Of a stretch of DNA of 64,000 bases, positions 35,895 to 44,751 are shown piece by piece. This stretch comes from Alphaproteobacteria bacterium (GTDB lineage Bacteria > Pseudomonadota > Alphaproteobacteria > Micavibrionales > Micavibrionaceae). Position 1 is the stretch's first letter. The number at the start of each line of letters is the position of its first letter. The notes beneath the pieces were generated by a model that worked only from the letters and a program-made list of their open reading frames with translations, was not told the DNA's origin and did not search any database. The position numbers were made by a program, and so were the translations under genes. The stretch covers positions 1 through 64,000 of the forward strand of contig JAJFGW010000046.1 of assembly GCA_021775915.1 (NCBI GenBank), given 5' to 3'.

Positions 35895-36018
35895 ATATAT
35901 TTCCTTTAATGCGTGAAAAAGAGCTGATAATTTGCTATAAATTATAGTGTAGCCTACGATTGTAGGTTCATACGGGATGGCATACTTTTCTAATAACCCT
36001 CTAAAAAGAGCCTTTTTC

Positions 36019-36687
36019 ATGACGTCTGTACCGGACATTCGCATCGCACCGTCTATTCTCTCCGCCGACTTTGCTACATTGGGCAATGAGGTTTCCGCCA
36101 TTGATGCGGCGGGGGCGGATTATATTCATATTGATGTTATGGACGGGCATTTTGTACCAAACATTACCATCGGCCCTTCCGTCGTAAAGGCGCTGCGGCC
36201 TCATTCAAAGAAGATATTTGATGTCCATTTGATGGTTTCCCCGGTTGATCTGTTTATCGAAGATTTCGCCAACGCGGGCTCTGATATTATTACCGTCCAC
36301 GCCGAAGCGGGCGCCCACACCCACCGCACATTGCAATCCATCAAGGCGCTGGGCAAAAAAGCCGGGCTGGCGCTTAACCCGGCAACGCCAGTCGACATAC
36401 TCGAAAATGTCATTGATATGCTCGATCTGGTTCTCATTATGACGGTCAATCCCGGCTTTGGCGGCCAGAGCTTCATTCCCCTGCTCGATAAAATCATCGC
36501 CGCCCGAGACATCATCAACACCGTAGAACACCCCGTCGATCTACAAGTCGATGGCGGCATTACCCCGGAAACGGCAAAACTAGCCATAGGCGCAGGGGCC
36601 AATGTCCTTGTTGCCGGAACCGCCGTGTTCAAAGACGGGCCGGACGGCTATGCAAAAAACATTCAACTTCTGAGAGGGGAACAATGA
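36019..36687 (+). CDS. rpe: Ribulose-phosphate 3-epimerase
   Basis: TIM-barrel epimerase that interconverts ribulose 5-phosphate and xylulose 5-phosphate in the pentose-phosphate pathway. It contains [33 protein letters not shown] (metal and catalytic Asp), VHLMV, the phosphate and metal loop [14 protein letters not shown] and [11 protein letters not shown] with the second catalytic Asp. I place the start at 36019, giving [12 protein letters not shown], because AAAAAGAG lies 8 bp upstream and the family begins at this point; ATG 35977 in frame has no good ribosome site. The stop overlaps the next ATG (ATGA). Confidence 0.94.
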   Translation: MTSVPDIRIAPSILSADFATLGNEVSAIDAAGADYIHIDVMDGHFVPNITIGPSVVKALRPHSKKIFDVHLMVSPVDLFIEDFANAGSDIITVHAEAGAHTHRTLQSIKALGKKAGLALNPATPVDILENVIDMLDLVLIMTVNPGFGGQSFIPLLDKIIAARDIINTVEHPVDLQVDGGITPETAKLAIGAGANVLVAGTAVFKDGPDGYAKNIQLLRGEQ

Positions 36688-38324
36688 TACGGCTGAACCT
36701 GCTCCGCCATATCCGTTCCAAAGCCAGCCACCTGGCCTTTAGCAATGTCATCTATAACTGGTCGCTTGGCGGCAGCGTGCCATATGGTTTTATAACCCAG
36801 CTTTCCGATTCATGGCCCGGCGATGCCGATAAAGGGCGCTGGCTCTGTAGCGGTGCTTTTTCTGTTGATGGCGAGACACTAGAGATGCATGGCGGCTGCT
36901 GGGAACCTGCGGGGATTAGCGAAAGCTGGATCGCCCACATGCACGGCTTTGACTGGCTGCGCGACCTCAAGGCCCTTGGCGGCGATCAGGCACGGCTGCA
37001 AGCGCGCAATATGCTGGAAAGCTGGATCAAACATTATAGCCTGTGCCAACCTGCGATCTGGCGTCCTGACTATACGGGAGAGCGCCTCCACAACTGGATT
37101 GCGCTTTATGGTTTTTTTGGTGCCAGCGCCGACGAAGATTTTCAGGAGCGCTTTTTTGTCGCGCTCATCCGGCAGGCGCGGCATTTATCGCGCTCAATAC
37201 AATCGTCAGCACCATTAGGCCTACCCGTATTTCAAGCGATAAGAGGGCTTGTATATGCCGGCATTGCACTGGAAGGGCGCGAAAGCTGGCTGGAGCAAGC
37301 GCTTGACCTGCTGGAAGATGAGACCGAAAAACAAATTCTTAGTGATGGCGGCCATATTAGCCGCTCCCCGGCGCAACTAAGAGATGCCCTGCAAATCTTC
37401 ATTGATATAAAAACCGCGCTTTTGGCTGGTGAATATCCTGTCCCGGCAAAACTGGCACATACCATAGACCGTATGGCACAAGCGCTGCGCTTTTTCCGCT
37501 ATGCTGACAAACGCCTCGCCGTTTTTCACGGAGCGCAGGAAGGTTCCCCTGCCTTTACAGACGCCGTGCTGACCAAATCTAACGCACGGGGAAAAGTCCT
37601 GCGTAGCCTGCCACAAACCGGTTTTGAGCGCATGACCATGGGACGCTCCATGGTTATGTTTGACCGCGGCGTGCCGCCTGCCAGCCCCTATGATAAAGAC
37701 GCCCACGCCTCACCTCTGGCCTTTGAATTTATCTACGGCAAAGAACGTGTGTTTGTGTCCTGCGGCGCACACCCACTTGATCCGGCGTGGCAAGATTCAT
37801 TGCGCGCAACAGCCGCCCATAACGCGCTTACGCTGAATCATCGCAATATTTGTGAAATTCGTGACGGCGGGCATTTTGGCCGCAAACCGCGCAAGATTAC
37901 TGTCATGCGCGAAGATTCAAAAAATGCGGCTCTAACCGAGGCTTCTCATAACGGCTATGTATCGCTAAACGGTATTACCCACCGCCGCCGTTTGTTTCTG
38001 GGCAATGGGGGGCATGATTTCCGGGGCGAAGAAAATCTGACCTGCTCCATTGGCGCCACCAAGGAAACAGATGTCGTTTTGCGCTTTCATCTCCACCCCC
38101 GCGTTTTGGTCTCCCTGATTCAAGATGGACAGGAAGCCTTATTAAGGCTTCCCGGCGGTGCAGGCTGGCGCTTTTTCCACAATGGCGGGCATATAAAACT
38201 GGAAAACAGCATTTACCTGGGCGAAGGCACGCGCCCGCGCAAAACCAAGCAGCTCGTCATCACCGGCAAAATGGACAGCGATTACGCCCAAATCAAATGG
38301 GCTTTACAGCGCGAAAGCCGGTAA
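36684..38324 (+). CDS. Heparinase II/III-like protein
   Basis: A 546-aa protein of the heparinase II/III family, cytoplasmic or lacking an obvious signal in this copy. The N-terminal half is an alpha/alpha toroid ([36 protein letters not shown]), and the C-terminal beta-sandwich half has [19 protein letters not shown], the conserved region after the active site. These lyases cleave uronic-acid-containing polysaccharides, but many alphaproteobacterial copies beside rpe and rsmB are uncharacterised, so the polymer is unknown. It starts inside the rpe stop codon, as it does in related genomes. Confidence 0.85.
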   Translation: MIRLNLLRHIRSKASHLAFSNVIYNWSLGGSVPYGFITQLSDSWPGDADKGRWLCSGAFSVDGETLEMHGGCWEPAGISESWIAHMHGFDWLRDLKALGGDQARLQARNMLESWIKHYSLCQPAIWRPDYTGERLHNWIALYGFFGASADEDFQERFFVALIRQARHLSRSIQSSAPLGLPVFQAIRGLVYAGIALEGRESWLEQALDLLEDETEKQILSDGGHISRSPAQLRDALQIFIDIKTALLAGEYPVPAKLAHTIDRMAQALRFFRYADKRLAVFHGAQEGSPAFTDAVLTKSNARGKVLRSLPQTGFERMTMGRSMVMFDRGVPPASPYDKDAHASPLAFEFIYGKERVFVSCGAHPLDPAWQDSLRATAAHNALTLNHRNICEIRDGGHFGRKPRKITVMREDSKNAALTEASHNGYVSLNGITHRRRLFLGNGGHDFRGEENLTCSIGATKETDVVLRFHLHPRVLVSLIQDGQEALLRLPGGAGWRFFHNGGHIKLENSIYLGEGTRPRKTKQLVITGKMDSDYAQIKWALQRESR

Positions 38325-38403
38325 ATTTAATTTTTGGGCTGTTCATTGACGGATTCCATTGCTATATCAGTAGTCTGTTTCCGCTAATAATTTTAGGTTT
38401 GCC

Positions 38404-39519
38404 ATGACAGATGTCACACCGCTTCACGAGGCGCATAAATCGCTGAAAGCCAAGATGGGCGCATTCGCCGGTTATGACATGCCGCTTTATTATAATGAAG
38501 GCGTCATGGCCGAGCATGAATGGGTCCGCGCCCATGCCGGTTTGTTCGATGTTTCGCATATGGGACAAATCATCTTAAGCGGCGCGGACACAATCGCATT
38601 TCTGGAAAAAATAACGCCCTCCTCCTATGGCAAGTTGCCGGACGGTCGCGCCAAATATACCGTTCTGACCAACGAAAACGGCGGTATTATCGATGATTTA
38701 ATTATAACCCGTATTGCCGAAGACCGCTTTTTTACCGTCATTAATGCCGGGTGCAAACAAAAAGATATTGACTGGATCAAAGCCAACCTGCCGGACAGCG
38801 TCAATTTCGAGCAACTTGATGACCGGGCTTTACTTGCCTTACAAGGGCCGGAGGCCGAAAAAGCCCTGCAGCACTGTTTAGGCATTGAAACATCCGATAT
38901 GCCTTATATGTGGCTGTGGGAAAAACAACTTGCCGATGACACAGACATCTATATCAGCCGCGTGGGCTACACTGGCGAAGACGGCTTTGAACTAAGCGTC
39001 CCTGCCGACAAAGCGGCAGTAATCTGGAACAAACTCCTTGAGCATGATGACGTTAAACCTGTTGGGCTGGCCGCACGGGATTCACTGCGTCTGGAGATGG
39101 GTTACTGCCTTTACGGGCACGATATTGATGACAAAACCTCACCGGTTGAAGCCGGGCTGAGCTGGGTGATGGGCAAGAAAGACAACACATCTTTCATCGG
39201 TTCCGGGCATGTGATGGGACAGATTGAAAACGGCGTCTCAAACCAGCGCACAGGCATCAGGCTGACGGAAAAGGGCGTCGCCCGCGAAGGCGCTGAAATC
39301 CTAGACGCTAGGGATATGAACAAAATCGGCACCTTAACCAGCGGCGGTTTTTCTCCGACCTTAAAAGAAAGCATTGGGCAAGGCTATATTGAAAGCAAAT
39401 ATACCGATATTGGCACCAAAATCTTTGTCAATGTCAGGGGACGGAATATAGCCGCAGAGATTGCCGCCATGCCCTTTATCCCGGCCAAAACCAAATCTAT
39501 GAAGAAACAAGCAGCATAG
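38404..39519 (+). CDS. gcvT: Glycine cleavage system T protein (aminomethyltransferase)
   Basis: Tetrahydrofolate-dependent T protein that releases ammonia and methylene-THF from the aminomethyl-lipoyl H protein. The 371-aa length fits. N-terminal YDMPLYYNEGVMAEHEWVR, LFDVSHMGQI, YTVLTNENGGIIDDLI and VGYTGEDGFELSVP are the folate-binding family motifs; GLAARDSLRLEMGYCLYGHD is the diagnostic stretch. It is the first gene of gcvT-gcvH-gcvPA-gcvPB. The 79 bp upstream shows no glycine riboswitch that I can recognise. Confidence 0.96.
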   Translation: MTDVTPLHEAHKSLKAKMGAFAGYDMPLYYNEGVMAEHEWVRAHAGLFDVSHMGQIILSGADTIAFLEKITPSSYGKLPDGRAKYTVLTNENGGIIDDLIITRIAEDRFFTVINAGCKQKDIDWIKANLPDSVNFEQLDDRALLALQGPEAEKALQHCLGIETSDMPYMWLWEKQLADDTDIYISRVGYTGEDGFELSVPADKAAVIWNKLLEHDDVKPVGLAARDSLRLEMGYCLYGHDIDDKTSPVEAGLSWVMGKKDNTSFIGSGHVMGQIENGVSNQRTGIRLTEKGVAREGAEILDARDMNKIGTLTSGGFSPTLKESIGQGYIESKYTDIGTKIFVNVRGRNIAAEIAAMPFIPAKTKSMKKQAA

Positions 39520-39530
39520 GAGCTGAAAAA

Positions 39531-39914
39531 ATGACTGAGAATTTAAAATACACAGAAGAACATGAATGGATCAGAATTGAAGATGGTGATGTTGCAGTTA
39601 TTGGCATCACCCCCTTTGCGCAAGATGCGCTCGGTGATCTGGTTTATGTCGACCTGCCGGAGACAGGCCGGAAGCTCAGCAAAGGCGATGATTTTGCCGT
39701 TGTTGAATCCGTTAAAACCGCCGCTGAAGTCTACTCACCGGTGAGCGGCGAAATTGTCGGCATTAACGACAACCTTTCAAATGATCCGGAACTCATTAAA
39801 AAATCGTTCGATGAAGGCTGGATTGTCAAAATCAAAATGGACAGCCCTGACGAAATCGCCGAGCTGATGGACAAAGACTCTTACGCCAAATTCTGTGAGG
39901 AGCAAGACCACTAA
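39531..39914 (+). CDS. gcvH: Glycine cleavage system H protein
   Basis: Lipoyl carrier of the glycine cleavage complex, 127 aa. It carries the family N-terminus KYTEEHEWIRIEDGDVAVI, GDLVYVDLPETGRKL, and the lipoylated Lys62 in VESVKTAAEVYSP; the C-terminal EGWIVKIKM is also typical. It shuttles the aminomethyl group from P to T protein. It follows gcvT by 11 bp and its stop overlaps the gcvPA ATG by one base. Confidence 0.97.
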   Translation: MTENLKYTEEHEWIRIEDGDVAVIGITPFAQDALGDLVYVDLPETGRKLSKGDDFAVVESVKTAAEVYSPVSGEIVGINDNLSNDPELIKKSFDEGWIVKIKMDSPDEIAELMDKDSYAKFCEEQDH

Positions 39915-41194
39915 TGCGTTATTTGCCGCAAACAAAAGAAAGCCGTAAATCAATGTTAGATGCCATCGGCGTTTCCAGCGTTGATGGTCTTTACAAGGAC
40001 GTGCCCGGTGCGGCCTTTATTGACGGGCTGGCAGACCTGCCTTTGCATGCCGGTGAGCTGGAAGTCGAGCGCACACTATCTTCTTACGCCAATGAAAATC
40101 ACGCCGCGCCGGACGGGCCGTTTTTCCTTGGCGCCGGAGCTTATTACCACCATATCCCGGCCAGCGTTGACCATATTATCCAGCGCAGTGAGTTCCTGAC
40201 CGCCTATACACCTTACCAGCCAGAAATCGCGCAAGGCACACTCACCGCCGTTTACGAATTCCAGACTTTCATCGCCCAGCTCACCGGGCAAGATATTGCC
40301 AATGCATCGATGTATGACGGAGCAACGGCCACAGCGGAAGCGGCGCTTATGGCGATGCGCCTGACAAAACGCAGCAAAATATGCGTTGGCAATGCGCTGC
40401 ATTTTGACTACCGCGCTGTGCTGAAAAGCTATATTGGCAATCATGAAGAGGCCGCCATTTTTGACGGTGAACCGGACGAAGAAACCGCCTGCGTCATTAT
40501 CCAGTCGCCTGATTTTTATGGTCAGCCGCATGGCTATGAAGCATGGCGCAAAAAATGCGATGAAACCGGCGCGCTGCTAATTGTTGTTATCAATGAAATT
40601 ATCAGCCTCGGCCTTTTGCCCGCGCCGGAATGCGCCGACATTGTCTGCGGCGAAGCGCAAAGCATTGGCATTCCGATGGGCTTTGGCGGGCCGCATTTGG
40701 GCTTTTTCGCCTGCCGCGAAAAATATGTACGCCAGATGCCGGGACGGCTGATTGGCGAAACGGTTGATGAAGACGGGCGGCGCGGCTATGTTCTGACCTT
40801 AAACACGCGCGAGCAACATATTCGCCGCGAAAAGGCGACTTCCAACATATGCACCAATCAGGGACTGTGCGCACTGGCCTTTACTGTTCATATGGCTCTG
40901 CTCGGCGAAGACGGGTTTAAAAATCTGGCAAAGCTTAACCATGAAAAGGCCTGCAAACTGGCCAATGCGGTCACTGAAATTAACGGCGTAAAATTACTGA
41001 ACGAAAGTTTCTTCAATGAGTTCGCCATTGAACTCCCTAAACCATCCAAAGACATTGTCGCTGCTCTCGCAGACAAAGGCATTATTGCCGGTTACGCGCT
41101 TGATGATAACCAGCTCCTCCTCACCGCCACCGAAATGACTAGTGACGAGCATATCAGCGCCTTTGTGGCCGCTCTGAAGGAGGCGCTATCATGA
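39914..41194 (+). CDS. gcvPA: Glycine dehydrogenase (decarboxylating) subunit 1
   Basis: N-terminal half of the two-subunit P protein, 426 aa. It has the family start RYLPQTKESRKSMLDAIG, AGAYYHHIPASVDHI, YQPEIAQGTLTAVYEFQT, and TSNICTNQGLCALAFTVHM near the C-terminus. With subunit 2 it forms the PLP-dependent decarboxylase that loads the aminomethyl group on GcvH. The split P protein is common in Alphaproteobacteria and Gram-positives and distinguishes this operon from the single-chain E. coli enzyme. It overlaps gcvPB by 4 bp. Confidence 0.96.
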   Translation: MRYLPQTKESRKSMLDAIGVSSVDGLYKDVPGAAFIDGLADLPLHAGELEVERTLSSYANENHAAPDGPFFLGAGAYYHHIPASVDHIIQRSEFLTAYTPYQPEIAQGTLTAVYEFQTFIAQLTGQDIANASMYDGATATAEAALMAMRLTKRSKICVGNALHFDYRAVLKSYIGNHEEAAIFDGEPDEETACVIIQSPDFYGQPHGYEAWRKKCDETGALLIVVINEIISLGLLPAPECADIVCGEAQSIGIPMGFGGPHLGFFACREKYVRQMPGRLIGETVDEDGRRGYVLTLNTREQHIRREKATSNICTNQGLCALAFTVHMALLGEDGFKNLAKLNHEKACKLANAVTEINGVKLLNESFFNEFAIELPKPSKDIVAALADKGIIAGYALDDNQLLLTATEMTSDEHISAFVAALKEALS

Positions 41195-42711
41195 CAGCAG
41201 AACATAAAATTACAGAGCGCCTTTCCCCGGAAAGCCATGACGGTAATCGCGGACTGCATTATGAAGAAAACCTGCTCTGGGAAAAAGAGCATTGCGATCA
41301 TCCGGGCGTTGATTTACCGCAGGCCGAAAATATTTCGCTGCGTACAGGCCTGCCGGAACGCGGGGCAATTGGCTTGCCGCAAGTGAGCGAGCCGCAAGTT
41401 GTCCGCCATTTTGTACGGCTTTCGACATGGAATTATTCTATTGATCACGGTTTTTTCCCGCTCGGCTCCTGCACCATGAAACACAATCCGCGCCTGAACG
41501 AGAAAATAGCGCGGCTGCCCGGGTTTGCCCATGCCCATCCGCTGCAACCCGCCGAAACAGTACAGGGCGCGTTGCGCGTAATGTATGAGCTGCAAGAATG
41601 GCTGTCCGAACTAACGGGATTGCCCGGTGTTTGCCTTGCCCCTGCTGCCGGCGCACATGGCGAGCTGGCCGGAATGATGACGATCCGCCGCGCCCACGAA
41701 GCCAAAGGGCAAGGCCACCGCAAAATCGTGCTCGTACCGGACTCGGCGCATGGCACTAACCCGGCAACGGCGGTGATCTGCGGTTATACCACCAGAACAA
41801 TCAAAACCAGCGAGACCGGCAGGCTGACAATTGAGAGCTTCAAAGAAGCGCTCGGCGACGGCGGCGACATTGCCGGGATGATGGTCACAAACCCGAATAC
41901 TTGCGGGCTGTTCGAAAGCGACATTCTCGAAATTTCAAAACTTCTTCACGAGGCCGGCGGTTATTTTTATTGCGACGGCGCGAATTTTAATGCGCTGGTT
42001 GGTAAAATCCGCCCCGGCGCTTTCGGCGTTGATGTCATGCATATCAATTTGCACAAAACTTTTTCCACTCCGCATGGCGGCGGCGGGCCGGGCAGCGGGC
42101 CGATTTGCGTGACAGATGAATTGGCGCCTTACATGCCTGTCCCTACGGTTTCACACGAAAACGATACGTACCGGCTTGAATATGAAGACGAGCGCCCGGA
42201 GAGCCTTGGCCGCCTGCGCGGCTTTGTCGGCCAGTTCGGCATGCATGTTCGGGCGCTTGCCTATATGATGAGCCACGGTGCAGACGGGCTAAAACAAGTC
42301 TCCGAAGATGCGGTGCTCGGCGCTAATTATATTCTGAGCCAGCTACAGAATGATTTCCATGTACCGTTTGAAGGGCCCTGCATGCATGAATGTCTTTTGA
42401 CCGACAAGGGGTTAAAAGAAAAAGGAATACAAACAATTGATATCGCCAAAGCCCTGTGCGAATACGGCTACCACCCGATGACGATTTATTTCCCGCTAGT
42501 GGTAAACGGCGCGATGCTAATCGAACCAACAGAAACCGAAAGCAAAGATGCGATGGACCGCTTTATCACCGTGATGAAATCCATCGCGGAGGATGCACAA
42601 AACGGCGATGCGGACAAATTCCACCATTTCCCGGAAAGCACACCACGCAAACGGATGGACGAAGTTAAAGCCGCGCGGCAACCCACATTAAGGTGGCGCG
42701 AAACAAGTTAG
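41191..42711 (+). CDS. gcvPB: Glycine dehydrogenase (decarboxylating) subunit 2
   Basis: PLP-bearing half of the split P protein, 506 aa. It shows DHGFFPLGSCTMKHNPRLNE, LAPAAGAHGELAGM, MMVTNPNTCGLFE, CDGANFNALVG and the PLP lysine Lys289 in INLHKTFSTPHGGGGPG. The C-terminal substrate and dimer region ends in FHHFPESTPRKRMDEVKAAR. It is the last gene of the operon; the stop sits inside the first of the TTAGTCCAC repeats noted separately. Confidence 0.96.
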   Translation: MTAEHKITERLSPESHDGNRGLHYEENLLWEKEHCDHPGVDLPQAENISLRTGLPERGAIGLPQVSEPQVVRHFVRLSTWNYSIDHGFFPLGSCTMKHNPRLNEKIARLPGFAHAHPLQPAETVQGALRVMYELQEWLSELTGLPGVCLAPAAGAHGELAGMMTIRRAHEAKGQGHRKIVLVPDSAHGTNPATAVICGYTTRTIKTSETGRLTIESFKEALGDGGDIAGMMVTNPNTCGLFESDILEISKLLHEAGGYFYCDGANFNALVGKIRPGAFGVDVMHINLHKTFSTPHGGGGPGSGPICVTDELAPYMPVPTVSHENDTYRLEYEDERPESLGRLRGFVGQFGMHVRALAYMMSHGADGLKQVSEDAVLGANYILSQLQNDFHVPFEGPCMHECLLTDKGLKEKGIQTIDIAKALCEYGYHPMTIYFPLVVNGAMLIEPTETESKDAMDRFITVMKSIAEDAQNGDADKFHHFPESTPRKRMDEVKAARQPTLRWRETS

Positions 42712-42776
42712 TCCACTTTAACTTAGTCCACTCTTCCGCCAACATATTGATTTAAAATGAAGATAATGTGGACTAA
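42708..42776 (+). repeat. TTAGTCCAC direct and inverted repeats after gcvPB
   Basis: TTAGTCCAC occurs at 42708-42716 (overlapping the gcvPB stop) and at 42723-42731, and its reverse complement GTGGACTAA at 42768-42776. The second and third copies could form a 9-bp stem with a 36-nt loop in the gcv transcript. It may act as a stabilising 3' hairpin or weak terminator, or as binding sites; no T-run follows. Confidence 0.55.
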
Positions 42777-42798
42777 GCCCCTCTTGACCACTCGCGCA

Positions 42799-42824
42799 TA
42801 AAAAACGCCCCTTTCAAAGGAGCG
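42799..42824 (-). terminator. Minus-strand intrinsic terminator
   Basis: On the minus strand the stem CGCTCCTTT / AAAGGGGCG (one mismatch, single-base loop region) at 42824-42806 is followed by a run of six T. It would end a minus-strand transcript coming from the cyclic-nucleotide-binding gene at 43145-43702 or from the small frame at 42889-43059. Confidence 0.7.
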
Positions 42825-42888
42825 CGGATATAAGTCAGGTAGTATATAGTCACATTATAGGAAAGTATTCCTTAATTGTCAAGTGCGA

Positions 42889-43059
42889 CTACGGCCTAAA
42901 ATGCATTGAAGGGGCAGATGGAGACGGTGGAGGCCTACCGGCAAAAGAAGGCCCCATGCTCGCTTTAGCAAACAAATAAGGAAGCACGGCAGCCCTGCGG
43001 GTGGCAGGATCGTCCCCGGCAACTTCGTCTACTATCGCATTGAATAATTCACCTAACAT
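42889..43059 (-). CDS. Possible 56-aa ORF in the 433-bp gap after gcvPB
   Basis: The region 42712-43144 has no confident gene. On the minus strand an ATG at 43059 gives 56 codons, MLGELFNAIVDEVAGDDPATRRAAVLPYLFAKASMG-type sequence in two stretches with a Pro-rich tail (GRPPPSPSAPSMHFRP). There is no good ribosome binding site before it. The minus-strand terminator at 42799-42824 shows that some transcript crosses the region, but it may simply be the 3' end of the upstream gene's message. I give it low confidence. Confidence 0.25.
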   Translation of the reverse strand: MLGELFNAIVDEVAGDDPATRRAAVLPYLFAKASMGPSFAGRPPPSPSAPSMHFRP

Positions 43060-43144
43060 AAGTCGTATCTTATTTAAACCCCACAAGAAGTCAATAATAA
43101 AAATACAGATTCGTGGTAATTTTTGAAATAAAGTTTCCGAACAG

Positions 43145-43702
43145 CTATTTACGGTACTTATCAAGCGTCGCTTCAACCTGATCGAGCAATGGACCAATTT
43201 CAGCGGCAAATTCACCGCGCTTTGACTGGTCTATGCCTTTATTGGCCTTGTCCATAAGCCCTGCAACGCGGTTCTGAAAGTCAGCAAGATTTTTATAATA
43301 CTGAACCTGACTCACGCTTGTGGCGCGCAGACGCCGGGTAAAGCCTTCTATCAAAGCACCGACAACAGGGTCGCCGATTTTTTCAATTCGCTTTTCGAGC
43401 TCATCCCTTGTCATGACGGTGATAACACTTTTTTCAACGGCCCTGACCGTGGCCATACGAAGCTCCCGCTCCAAAACCCCCATCTCACCAAAAACCTCGC
43501 CAGGACCAATTTCAGCCAGTTTTATGCTGTGGCCGTCTTCTTCCAGAACGACCTCCACCAACCCTTCTTCAACAAAGAAAGCCTGATTCGCCGGTGTTCC
43601 TTGCTCACAAACAACTTGCCCGGCCATACAGGTCATCCGCGTAGAGGGCATAGTGCCGTCAGGATGGCTTTCTTCCAATTTCTGTTGTTTCTTTTCGCTC
43701 AT
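43145..43702 (-). CDS. Cyclic nucleotide-binding domain protein (185 aa)
   Basis: A single CNB (cAMP-receptor-like) domain: the barrel runs from about residue 20 to 130, with QVVCEQGTPANQAFFVEEGL, AEIGPGEVFGEMGVLERELRM as the phosphate-binding cassette (GEVFGEMG with the usual Glu; the Arg of RxA is replaced by the RMATVRAV sequence) and SVITVMTRDELEKRI. A C-terminal helical tail of about 60 residues (YYKNLADFQNRVAGLMDKAN) replaces the usual HTH, so it is not a Crp-type transcription factor. It may be a regulatory or scaffold subunit. The protein at 43926-44462 is a paralogue with the same tail. Confidence 0.85.
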   Translation of the reverse strand: MSEKKQQKLEESHPDGTMPSTRMTCMAGQVVCEQGTPANQAFFVEEGLVEVVLEEDGHSIKLAEIGPGEVFGEMGVLERELRMATVRAVEKSVITVMTRDELEKRIEKIGDPVVGALIEGFTRRLRATSVSQVQYYKNLADFQNRVAGLMDKANKGIDQSKRGEFAAEIGPLLDQVEATLDKYRK

Positions 43703-43768
43703 TACCTGATGATTATATCAATAAATTTCTAAAGCACACCTTAATATATTACAGAAACCCTTTATATC

Positions 43769-43915
43769 ATGAGATTACCTTTAAGAGTATTTTTGATATT
43801 AGCCACAGGACTTGTTTTTGGCTTAACTGCCTGTGCCGGGCCCAATGGAACGGCGCAAGGAAACCATAAAGGCGGCATGGCTCGCACCAATATTTTTAAA
43901 ATTCCACTACCTTAA
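43769..43915 (+). CDS. Small 48-aa lipoprotein
   Basis: A short frame encoding a lipoprotein signal: MRLPLRVFLILATGLVFGLT, then AC, with the lipobox LTAC placing the lipidated Cys at residue 22. Only about 26 residues remain after processing (CAGPNGTAQGNHKGGMAR and TNIFKIPLP). It is divergent from the cyclic-nucleotide-binding gene at 43145-43702 and converges with its paralogue at 43926-44462. Similar tiny entericidin-like or structural lipoproteins exist, but I cannot assign a family. The signal and lipobox make it a likely real gene. Confidence 0.55.
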   Translation: MRLPLRVFLILATGLVFGLTACAGPNGTAQGNHKGGMARTNIFKIPLP

Positions 43916-43925
43916 GATAAGAAAA

Positions 43926-44462
43926 TTATCGATGATATTTATCGAGCAGAGATTCTAACTGATCGAGCAAAGGCGCGGCCTCATCACGAAACGCGTCTTT
44001 CTTGTCCTTATCAATGCCTTGATTTGCCTTATCGAGAAGGCCCGCGAGCCGCTCCTGAAAATCCGCAAAGTTTTTATAATGATGGAGCTGACCTATATTA
44101 GACTCGCGCAAACGGGTAATCAGAACATTTATAATGGCGCGGATCGCTTTATCTTCTATGGCGCCTATTTTATTTTCCAGCACGTCCTTTGATATGAGGG
44201 TCAAAGTACACTCACTAAGCGCTGTGGCCGTAGCATAGCGCTGATTTCCGACCAGCAATCCCATCTCACCGAAAATTTCACCGGGACCGAGCTTTGAAAC
44301 AGGGATTTCGTGCTTACCTTCGCGCACAGATATCTCCACCTCTCCCGTCTCAATATAATAGGCACGGTAGGCAGTCGAATCCTGTTCAACGATCTTCTGA
44401 CCTTTATAAAAAACCTCACGGCTTAAAACAGGAGGGGCAGATTTTTTTGGTGACTTGCTCAT
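43926..44462 (-). CDS. Cyclic nucleotide-binding domain protein (178 aa), paralogue
   Basis: It has the same layout as the protein at 43145-43702: a single CNB domain (about 20-130) with YKGQKIVEQDSTAYRAYYIE, SKLGPGEIFGEMGLLVGNQR and a helical tail HHYKNFADFQERLAGLLDKAN, then DQLESLLDKYHR at the end. No DNA-binding or catalytic domain is present. The cassette holds GEIFGEMG, but a canonical RxA Arg is not clear (NQRYATATAL carries Arg at that position, so cyclic nucleotide binding remains possible). The ATG has no strong Shine-Dalgarno sequence and sits behind a leader with a terminator-like hairpin, described separately. Confidence 0.85.
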   Translation of the reverse strand: MSKSPKKSAPPVLSREVFYKGQKIVEQDSTAYRAYYIETGEVEISVREGKHEIPVSKLGPGEIFGEMGLLVGNQRYATATALSECTLTLISKDVLENKIGAIEDKAIRAIINVLITRLRESNIGQLHHYKNFADFQERLAGLLDKANQGIDKDKKDAFRDEAAPLLDQLESLLDKYHR

Positions 44463-44484
44463 AGAAGGGATAGTGCCTTTTTTC

Positions 44485-44624
44485 CCTGAAAAAAGAAAGG
44501 CCGTCTACGCATTTTGCGAAAACGGCCTTATCCCTGTGTGTGTGGGGAACAGATTTTCTTGTGTGTGGGGTAAAGAATAATCTGCGTTACTGTTTTCATA
44601 ATCTACTTTTAGGGGTCATGTCAA
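44485..44624 (-). promoter_or_regulatory. Minus-strand promoter and structured leader or small RNA before the cyclic-nucleotide-binding gene
   Basis: On the minus strand, TTGACA (44624-44619), 18 nt, TATGAA (44600-44595) make a good sigma-70 promoter. About 100 nt later, AAGGCCGT (44529-44522) pairs with ACGGCCTT (44504-44497), directly followed by CTTTCTTTTTTC, an intrinsic-terminator layout. An inner CGC/GCG pair extends the stem. Between them lie two CCCCACACACA repeats. The gene start is 28 nt or so beyond the T-rich tract. It may be a terminated small RNA or an attenuator that controls readthrough into the gene. Confidence 0.6.
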
Positions 44625-44751
44625 CAAAATAATGTGTGTTTTATATATCTTATCTATACTAAAAGTATAACATGGAGCGAGGTAGGCATAATTAGCATAA
44701 GGGAGTATTATAATCTGTTCCTAAAGCAACAAGCGTAGAGGAAGCCCAGCC

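Noticed and set aside
38325-38403. Glycine riboswitch before gcvT
   Set aside because: The 79-bp leader lacks the paired aptamer motifs and has no room for a standard tandem glycine riboswitch.
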